The notes beneath the pieces were generated by a model that worked only from the letters and a program-made list of their open reading frames with translations, was not told where the DNA came from and ran no database searches. Both the position numbers and the translations under genes were made by a program. A stretch of DNA of 19,826 nucleotides from Porticoccaceae bacterium (GTDB lineage: Bacteria > Pseudomonadota > Gammaproteobacteria > Pseudomonadales > Porticoccaceae): positions 1 through 19,826 of the forward strand of contig JALRJD010000158.1 in assembly GCA_023255165.1 (NCBI GenBank). Reading direction: 5' to 3'. Shown in pieces: positions 15,264 through 19,826 of the stretch; positions within the stretch are counted from its first letter, which is position 1, and each line of letters begins with the position of its first letter.

Positions 15264-15836
15264 CTAAAGGCAAGTTTGAGGTGTGCGTGCAAACAGGCGC
15301 TCAATCATCGGAATAAAAAACTCCAGCGGCTGGGTCTGATAATCCGGATCAAAGGAACACTGATCCCAGTTAGCACAAAAATCCACACAGTCTTGATAGT
15401 AAGGGTGATCGGCCAACTGGTCCCGCGCATTGCGGTCTTGATTGTAATGCTGCATCCAGTAATAACCCTGAAACAGACCGTGGTGCAAAACAATCCAATA
15501 ATTCTTATCACTGACGTAGGGGCGCAATAACGCTGCCGCAGCCTGGGAATGGTTCGCTGGTGCAATCACATCACCAATATCATGCAACAGCGCGCAGACA
15601 ATGGTCTCCTCGTCAGCGCCATCGCGCTGTGCCCTCGTCGCGGTTTGCAGGCAGTGATCCAAACGGCTGATTTTATAGGGCGAATCGCCATCCATTAACC
15701 GCAGCCATGCAATCACCATCTGCGCATGGTTGGCGATATTGTGCGCATCATGGGCGAACACCAGATCGTAGTCGGCACGAGTAGCGTGGTCCATCGCGCT
15801 AAAGGCAACCTGCTGGTTTTTGTGATCAGTGCTCAT
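15264..15836 (-). CDS. HD-domain protein with six candidate diiron ligands (PhnZ/TmpB-like oxygenase)
   Basis: The 190-aa protein carries an HD signature with extra ligands: H61 (RLDHCLQTA), H85-D86 (LLHDIGD), H96 (ANHSQAA), H118 or H119 (VLHHGLFQGYYW) and D158 (NWDQCSFDPDY). The 24-residue spacing H61-H85 equals that recalled for PhnZ. PhnZ and TmpB are mixed-valent diiron HD oxygenases that cleave the C-P bond of 1-hydroxyphosphonates, so oxygenase activity rather than phosphohydrolysis is proposed. Its ATG overlaps the stop of the upstream 2-oxoglutarate oxygenase by 11 bases (ATGAGCACTGA), implying translational coupling. This is the arrangement of tmpA-tmpB. No phosphonate transporter is in view, so the substrate is an inference. 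Confidence 0.8.
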   Translation of the reverse strand: MSTDHKNQQVAFSAMDHATRADYDLVFAHDAHNIANHAQMVIAWLRLMDGDSPYKISRLDHCLQTATRAQRDGADEETIVCALLHDIGDVIAPANHSQAAAALLRPYVSDKNYWIVLHHGLFQGYYWMQHYNQDRNARDQLADHPYYQDCVDFCANWDQCSFDPDYQTQPLEFFIPMIERLFARTPQTCL

Positions 15837-16938
15837 GCTGTTGGTCTCGCTGGCGTTTTAGCCACACCAGCTTATTGGCAATATTGTCCAGCTCAAAATA
15901 GGCGTCCTGCAAATGACGTTTGCCCGTAGGCGTAAACGCTTCTCGCGCATGTAGTACACGGTGCGCCGCCACCAGAATAATCTGCCCGCCCTCAAGCCGG
16001 AATGTGGATTTATATTGCGGATCGGTGACTCTGAGGCAGAGCTCATGATAGGCGCGATAAAATTCCCGGATACCAGGTTGCTGGGGGTTAATCGTCTGCA
16101 TTAGCTGGTTGCTAAAGCGCAGATTGATAATATTGCCTTCGCTGTCGCAGCGGATCATTGGCTCGACGGCATAGGTTTCATTGTTGTCATCGAACTCTCT
16201 AAATGGCACAGCAAAATCGCACAGTGTTTGAAAATAATCCGGATGATCATTGCGCAGCTGCTCGGCCACTGCCCAGCCATCGACCACAATCGATTCACCA
16301 CCGGCAACTTCATTGTGCAGCATATGCAGTGCTTGCACCGAGGGCGGAAAACTGTAACTGGCAAAGTCATTGTGCGGCGGCAGACCGAGAGAGGTATGAG
16401 CAATGTTGTAGACATGTCCTTCCACCGAGACATTGTGAATGCGGTCAAACAGCAACTCACGAATTGGCCCAATCATTGGCGCCAACTGTTCCAGCGTTTC
16501 GGGTTCTTGCGGCGCATCAGTGATTACAATTACCCCGTGGCGCATAAATTCCTCCAGCGCGTCAATGGCAACCGCACTGCTATGTAAGAATAAATCCCAG
16601 CTATAGGTCTGCGGAGAAAAATTTTTAGGCCAGGGTTGCTGAGGTTTTCTGTCTGTTTGAATGAGCGCTCTCAGGCTGTTGAGATCGTAGGCTGTCGGAT
16701 GATCGTCGGGCCAAACAAGGCTTAAGCTCTGGTCTTTAATAGCGACTTCCGTTGGCGCAATATCCGCCGCCACGGAGGCGAGAATAAAACGTTTTTCCTG
16801 GGTTTGCGGTACTCTGCAATCATCACAGGGGCAGTTATCCCGCAGCCACAAATAAGGTAGTTCAAGATCGCATCCGTCACCCAGATGCAGCAGCACAGAA
16901 CCGTCGATCAGTTCAACAGGATCAATTAACGAATTCAT
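15826..16938 (-). CDS. Gamma-butyrobetaine dioxygenase-like Fe(II)/2-oxoglutarate oxygenase (TmpA-like)
   Basis: This 370-aa protein has the two-domain BBOX layout. The N-terminal zinc site C36-x-C38-x-x-C41 with H80 has the same spacing as human BBOX1. The TauD-type barrel has iron ligands H189-x-D191 and H330 and 2-oxoglutarate arginine R332 (LHAREAF). Relative to BBOX1, two aromatic-cage positions differ (His at 181, Phe at 192), so the substrate may not be gamma-butyrobetaine. With the overlapping HD gene it matches TmpA-TmpB, which turns 2-trimethylaminoethylphosphonate into glycine betaine and phosphate. Carnitine synthesis is the main alternative, but an HD partner is not expected there. 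It has a GAGG ribosome site 7 bases before ATG. The upstream region contains operator-like repeats. Confidence 0.88.
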   Translation of the reverse strand: MNSLIDPVELIDGSVLLHLGDGCDLELPYLWLRDNCPCDDCRVPQTQEKRFILASVAADIAPTEVAIKDQSLSLVWPDDHPTAYDLNSLRALIQTDRKPQQPWPKNFSPQTYSWDLFLHSSAVAIDALEEFMRHGVIVITDAPQEPETLEQLAPMIGPIRELLFDRIHNVSVEGHVYNIAHTSLGLPPHNDFASYSFPPSVQALHMLHNEVAGGESIVVDGWAVAEQLRNDHPDYFQTLCDFAVPFREFDDNNETYAVEPMIRCDSEGNIINLRFSNQLMQTINPQQPGIREFYRAYHELCLRVTDPQYKSTFRLEGGQIILVAAHRVLHAREAFTPTGKRHLQDAYFELDNIANKLVWLKRQRDQQHEH

Positions 16939-16980
16939 GATGGCCTCTAATGGTAGCCCTTGAAAAGGCTTTTGTTATTG

Positions 16981-17005
16981 TCTAAACCAGCGAAGCAAGT
17001 TTAGA
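16981..17005. promoter_or_regulatory. Operator-like inverted repeat upstream of the oxygenase pair
   Basis: TCTAAAC (16981-16987) and GTTTAGA (16999-17005) form a perfect 7-bp inverted repeat with an 11-bp spacer, 43-67 bases upstream of the minus-strand ATG at 16938. Size and position suit a dimeric regulator site or a leader hairpin. There is no known match. Confidence 0.4.
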
Positions 17006-17020
17006 TCTACGCGAGGGAAA

Positions 17021-17063
17021 ATTGCCACAAAAATATTGCCCTCAGATGGCAAATGATATTGCC
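17021..17063. promoter_or_regulatory. Cluster of ATTGCC motifs upstream of the oxygenase pair
   Basis: ATTGCC occurs at 17021-17026, 17035-17040 and 17058-17063. The last two lie within ATATTGCC copies 23 bp apart. A partial inverse copy, GGCAA (17048-17052), pairs with TTGCC (17059-17063). Repeated short words in a promoter-sized region suggest regulator binding, but this is unproven. Together with the inverted repeat, the palindrome and the AT-rich segment they fill the 451-bp gap between the divergent genes at 16938 and 17390, where no gene is supported. Confidence 0.35.
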
Positions 17064-17076
17064 TCTGATTGACGGG

Positions 17077-17118
17077 TGGATTGCTTCATTGCGAGCCCCG
17101 AAGGGGCGAAGCAATCCA
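17077..17118. repeat. Palindromic dispersed repeat, copy 2
   Basis: An 11-bp perfect inverted repeat (TGGATTGCTTC at 17077-17087, GAAGCAATCCA at 17108-17118) encloses a second hairpin, GCCCC-GAA-GGGGC (17095-17107). Its right 31 bases match copy 1 (15137-15167) at 28 positions, in direct orientation. The two copies bracket exactly the two-gene oxygenase cassette. Confidence 0.85.
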
Positions 17119-17176
17119 TAAACCTCCCAGGCACTTCCGCAGCCTTTCAAAGTTTGGTCTGGCACCCACACCGCGG

Positions 17177-17206
17177 TGGACTGAGAATTCTGATTCAGCC
17201 TATAAT
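17177..17206 (+). promoter_or_regulatory. Possible promoter for the Rieske gene
   Basis: TGGACT (17177-17182) and a perfect TATAAT (17201-17206) are 18 bp apart. A second perfect TATAAT lies at 17350-17355, 34 bases before the ATG. It has no good -35, but an AT-rich stretch lies upstream. Either or both could drive the gene. Confidence 0.4.
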
Positions 17207-17302
17207 CAAAGGCTATTTCTGACCGGTTATGAGTGGATACAGCTCAGGGTCAAGAGGCATTGCGCCGGGTGGGCAGATAACGGATCGCCATTTACACATC
17301 CT

Positions 17303-17321
17303 TTAACAATAAAAATTTATT
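17303..17321 (+). promoter_or_regulatory. AT-rich 19-nt motif, copy upstream of the Rieske gene
   Basis: TTAACAATAAAAATTTATT lies 68 bases before the Rieske ATG. It matches 18 of 19 bases of a motif just before the SnoaL-like gene (18756-18774). Both are on the plus strand. It may be a shared regulator site or UP-like element; chance similarity of AT-rich leaders is not excluded. Confidence 0.45.
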
Positions 17322-17389
17322 CTTAAACAATAATTGAAAGGGCAGTAAATATAATCGGCCCATTCCTGCCGACATGGCTAAGGAACCTT

Positions 17390-18727
17390 ATGGAAACCAT
17401 ACCTGTTCATCCACTCACTCTTAATGGGCGTGATCCCGGGCAGTTGCGCGGTGATCCCATCACTGGCGATCGTTATTATTCACCCGAGTTTGCACAACGC
17501 GAATGGGATCAGCTCTGGACCAAGATCTGGCACGTCGCTGGTCGCACGCAGGAACTTCAGGAACCGGGCGACTTTGTGGTCCACGATTTCAAGAGCGAAT
17601 CTGTTATCTGCGTTAAACAGGACGATGGCAGTATCAAGGCTTTTTATAATGTCTGTCTGCACCGCGGCATGAAGCTGGTCACCGAGGGTGGCTATAACAA
17701 CAATTTTCACTGCCCTTATCATGGCTGGGTGTGGGGCCGCGATGGTGTGTTGCAAGAACTCAATGATCCAGAGGATTTCCCCCAGGGCAACCCCTGTAAC
17801 AAACTGCGTCTGCAAGAGCTGCGCTGCGACACCTGGGGCGGCATGGTGTGGTATACCATGAACCCCGATGCGCCGGCACTGCTGGATTATTTGAGCCCGA
17901 TGCCGGAGCTCTACAAAAATTATCCAATGGACACCGCGGTGCGGGTATTTGCCCGCAAGATTAAACTCAACTGCAACTGGAAGTTTGCCACCGACAATTT
18001 CAGCGAGTCCTATCACACTCGTACCGCTCATCCACAGGTTCCGCCGTGGATCGATCAGGATTACTGGAGTTCGCGATCTGAGATGTTCCCCAATGGCCAC
18101 GGTCGTACTGTGCAGCCAATGCGCCCGTCACTGCGCGACCGCTTGCCAGAAGGTGAGCCGCTGCCATTTGATTTTATCCTGCGACAGTGGGATATCGACC
18201 CGGACAGCTACCCCGATTTTGACGCCAAGGCGATGCAGGGTTGGCTGGATTTGAAAGCCGCGAAAAAGCGTCTCTGGAAAGAGCGCGGCTACAAACACTA
18301 CGAGCATATGAATGACGAAGAGCTCACCGATAGCCCGCACACGGTGATCTTCCCTAATGTCACTATCTCGTTTTTGCCCGACAACCTGATATTTTTCCGC
18401 ACCGAACCCGATGCCAAAGACCCGACCAAGTGCACATTTGATTTGTGGTGTTTGGCGTTCCCTGTGGAAGGCCAAAAAGAGGTGGAATCAGTTATGGCCG
18501 GCACCCAGCCATTGCAGGAAGCTGAGTCTGAGACCTGCGAATTTAACGGTGGTTTGGGCGTGCCCGAAATAATCGATTCGATCGTCTGGCAAGACATGAT
18601 GCTGTCTGAAGGCCAGCAAAATGGTTGGCAGTCTCAGGGCTACACAGACAGTTATCTGGCTGGCCAGGAAACCCGCGTGCGCTTTTTCCATGAAGTGCTG
18701 AATGATTATCTCGAAGGGCGTCGCTAG
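17390..18727 (+). CDS. Rieske non-heme iron oxygenase, alpha (catalytic) subunit
   Basis: The 445-aa protein shows a Rieske [2Fe-2S] site, C89-x-H91 (CLHRG) and C108-x-x-H111 (CPYHGW). The catalytic iron site is H209 and H214 (NFSESYHTRTAH), with a third ligand, probably Asp near 402 (IVWQDMMLSEGQQ). The bridging residue between centres is Glu206 where naphthalene dioxygenase has Asp; Glu occurs in carnitine-oxygenase-type and many other members. No reductase, ferredoxin or classical beta subunit is adjacent, so electrons must come from elsewhere. An AAGGA site 5 bases before ATG fixes the start. The SnoaL-like gene follows after 60 bases. The enzyme class is firm; the substrate (aromatic, steroid-like or quaternary amine) is not recognisable. 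Confidence 0.92.
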   Translation: METIPVHPLTLNGRDPGQLRGDPITGDRYYSPEFAQREWDQLWTKIWHVAGRTQELQEPGDFVVHDFKSESVICVKQDDGSIKAFYNVCLHRGMKLVTEGGYNNNFHCPYHGWVWGRDGVLQELNDPEDFPQGNPCNKLRLQELRCDTWGGMVWYTMNPDAPALLDYLSPMPELYKNYPMDTAVRVFARKIKLNCNWKFATDNFSESYHTRTAHPQVPPWIDQDYWSSRSEMFPNGHGRTVQPMRPSLRDRLPEGEPLPFDFILRQWDIDPDSYPDFDAKAMQGWLDLKAAKKRLWKERGYKHYEHMNDEELTDSPHTVIFPNVTISFLPDNLIFFRTEPDAKDPTKCTFDLWCLAFPVEGQKEVESVMAGTQPLQEAESETCEFNGGLGVPEIIDSIVWQDMMLSEGQQNGWQSQGYTDSYLAGQETRVRFFHEVLNDYLEGRR

Positions 18728-18755
18728 TCGAGCCCCGGTAACAGATTAAACACAG

Positions 18756-18774
18756 TTAACAATAATAATTTATT
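18756..18774 (+). promoter_or_regulatory. AT-rich 19-nt motif, copy upstream of the SnoaL-like gene
   Basis: TTAACAATAATAATTTATT sits 13 bases before the ATG and directly abuts the AAGGA ribosome site. It matches 18 of 19 bases of the copy at 17303-17321. Its position suggests either a separate promoter or operator for this gene, or an effect on translation initiation. Confidence 0.45.
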
Positions 18775-18787
18775 AAGGAAAAATAAT

Positions 18788-19243
18788 ATGAACAATGCAC
18801 AACTGCTCAGCGATATTCACGATATCAAAGCGCTAAAATACCGCTACGCCTATGGCGCCAATATTCTCGACGGTAATGCAGGCGACCTGAAAGCGTTTGC
18901 CGCGCTATTTTCAGACGATGCCAGTTTTGATGTGGGAATGGGCGAGGCAATTGGCCCCGCGCAAATCGAAGCAATGATGAAAGAGCTCACCACCCAGTGG
19001 CACTGCGCTATGCACTATATGATCAACCCGGTGATTGATGTTGATGGCGACACCGCCAAAGCCAATTTCACTGGTCTGTTTGCGTTTGTGGCCAATGAGG
19101 GGGAAGCCCCTGTGTGGCTGTCCAATATTTACACTGATACCTTTACTCGTACAGCGGCCGGCTGGCGTTTCCAGTCAGTCAGAGTTGCGCAGGCCTTTGC
19201 TGATCCGGTATTTTTGGCGGGTTATGCTGATCAGATAGAGTAG
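18788..19243 (+). CDS. SnoaL-like / NTF2-fold protein
   Basis: The 151-aa protein has the SnoaL_4-type pattern: N-terminal helix IHDIKALKYRYAYGANI, then LFSDDASFDVG, HYMINPVIDVDGDTAKA, and a final sheet WLSNIYTDTFTRTAAGWRFQSVRV. NTF2-fold proteins of this group act as dehydratases, isomerases or small partners in aromatic and steroid metabolism. Beta subunits of Rieske dioxygenases share the fold. It could therefore be a partner or a follow-on enzyme of the oxygenase 60 bases upstream. AAGGA precedes ATG. A terminator follows its stop. Fold call good; activity unknown. Confidence 0.85.
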   Translation: MNNAQLLSDIHDIKALKYRYAYGANILDGNAGDLKAFAALFSDDASFDVGMGEAIGPAQIEAMMKELTTQWHCAMHYMINPVIDVDGDTAKANFTGLFAFVANEGEAPVWLSNIYTDTFTRTAAGWRFQSVRVAQAFADPVFLAGYADQIE

Positions 19244-19272
19244 CTTTAAGGCGAAAAATGTACCGCAAAAAT

Positions 19273-19305
19273 AAAAGCCCCATTTCTGAAAAGAGGAGGG
19301 GTTTT
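19273..19305 (+). terminator. Intrinsic terminator after the SnoaL-like gene
   Basis: AAAA-G-CCCC (19273-19281) pairs with GGGGTTTT (19298-19305) around a 16-nt loop that can itself close with TCT/AGA. It lies 29 bases past the stop. The A/T arms make it workable in either direction. Confidence 0.65.
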
Positions 19306-19522
19306 GTTGTTTGATAAGCTCTGCCATGTCTATTCTCGATTAGACTGAGACACCTAAGTCTTTTTAATTACTGATGCACTCTTGCTAGGCAGATGGCCCA
19401 AGATCGTTTTAAGGGCTAGCAGTCTTGCTCCAAGTCGCTCAGGAAAGCTCTTAATATCCTGCCATAGAATGGGACACCCTTATGCTGGGTATCATCCAGC
19501 CTCACATTACAGATAGTCCTAT
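19306..19522. other. Non-coding stretch before the right-edge open frame
   Basis: No gene is supported in these 217 bases. A weak hairpin, AGACT (19342-19346) with AGTCT (19357-19361), followed by TTTT may be a second terminator. A GCTGG/CCAGC inverted repeat lies near 19484-19500. Composition turns AT-richer here than in the genes to the left. Confidence 0.4.
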
Positions 19523-19826
19523 ATGAAGTTATCCAGCGGTTTTCTCAGAAACCTTGTTACCACACGATGGAAGCTTTCTTGTACATCGGACTCTATTTAT
19601 TACTCCATCGACCAAACTCAGCAGTCCACACTAAGCTACTTGGACCTACTTTCTGTTACAAAATATAACAGCATGATGAGTTACAAGCTGATCATCAATT
19701 CGAAGCATCAACGACAGGAATTCAGCGGCATATCAAGCGAGGAGTGTGATCGATTCATAAAACAAGTCAAAACATATGCCGCAGGCGCTATCGCTTTAAC
19801 TATAGATGCCCAACAAGAAATTGTGC
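19523..19826 (+). CDS. Unrecognised open reading frame running off the right edge
   Basis: An ATG at 19523 opens a frame with no stop for 101 codons up to the window end (MKLSSGFLRNLVTTRWKLSC...). No motif is decisive. The pattern of short strands (SIYYSIDQTQ, YLDLLSVTKYNSMMSYKLIINS) followed by a helix (SSEECDRFIKQVKTYA) faintly recalls the PH-like N-terminal domain of helicase IV-type proteins. That resemblance is a guess. G+C is about 42% over 19621-19800 by hand count, lower than the left-hand genes. No clear ribosome site precedes the ATG, so the true start may differ. The downstream sequence is needed to name it. Confidence 0.45.
   Translation, partial: MKLSSGFLRNLVTTRWKLSCTSDSIYYSIDQTQQSTLSYLDLLSVTKYNSMMSYKLIINSKHQRQEFSGISSEECDRFIKQVKTYAAGAIALTIDAQQEIV

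Noticed and set aside
15137..17118. Flanking repeats considered as terminal repeats of a transposon
   Set aside because: They are direct rather than inverted, no transposase lies between them, and no target-site duplication is visible.
17069..17326. An 85-codon open frame between the oxygenase pair and the Rieske gene
   Set aside because: It covers the palindromic repeat and AT-rich promoter region, and shows no conserved pattern; such frames commonly arise across these repeats.

Overview
The window looks like a chromosomal segment of a marine-type gammaproteobacterium, perhaps near the Cellvibrionales. This rests on the protein types: PriA, zinc-type L31, LapA and PyrF resemble gammaproteobacterial versions, polyamine genes of the carboxyspermidine route are present, and there is a GH16 polysaccharidase lipoprotein. 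The genus cannot be fixed from the sequence alone. Coding density is high, and no tRNA, rRNA, CRISPR array or intact transposon is visible.

Layout. (1) 2-1201 is the 3' part of a TPR-sulfotransferase gene with an in-frame 18-bp minisatellite. It is followed by a glutamine-synthetase-fold ligase of the gamma-glutamylpolyamine type (1300-2658). (2) 2695-5575, minus strand: priA, then a SPOR-domain membrane protein. argS, which usually lies between these two, is absent. (3) From 5600, plus strand: rpmE with its own promoter, a long structured leader and a clear terminator, then lapA-pyrF without the usual lapB. (4) 7361-12639 is a four-gene operon: speA, carboxy(nor)spermidine dehydrogenase, nspC-type decarboxylase, speB. 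Together these convert arginine to agmatine to putrescine, and putrescine plus aspartate semialdehyde to carboxyspermidine to spermidine, without S-adenosylmethionine decarboxylase. (5) 12669-13826, minus strand: a GH16 lipoprotein whose usual N-terminal strand motif sits at its C-terminus. (6) 14124-15116: trhO, with a repeat-bearing leader. (7) 15264-16938, minus strand: two overlapping genes, a BBOX-like 2-oxoglutarate oxygenase and a six-ligand HD-domain protein, matching the TmpA/TmpB arrangement of phosphonate oxidation. Direct copies of a palindromic repeat flank this pair. (8) 17390-19243: an orphan Rieske oxygenase alpha subunit and a SnoaL-like protein, each preceded by the same 19-nt AT-rich motif. 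(9) After a terminator at 19273-19305 the sequence becomes AT-richer, and an unrecognised open frame runs off the right edge.

The most promising material is the oxygenase pair with its flanking repeats, the rearranged GH16 domain, the minisatellite in the sulfotransferase, and several structured non-coding stretches: the rpmE leader, the nested palindrome at 13869-13946 and the trhO leader. All functional statements are family-level inferences from reading the sequence; no database search was run.
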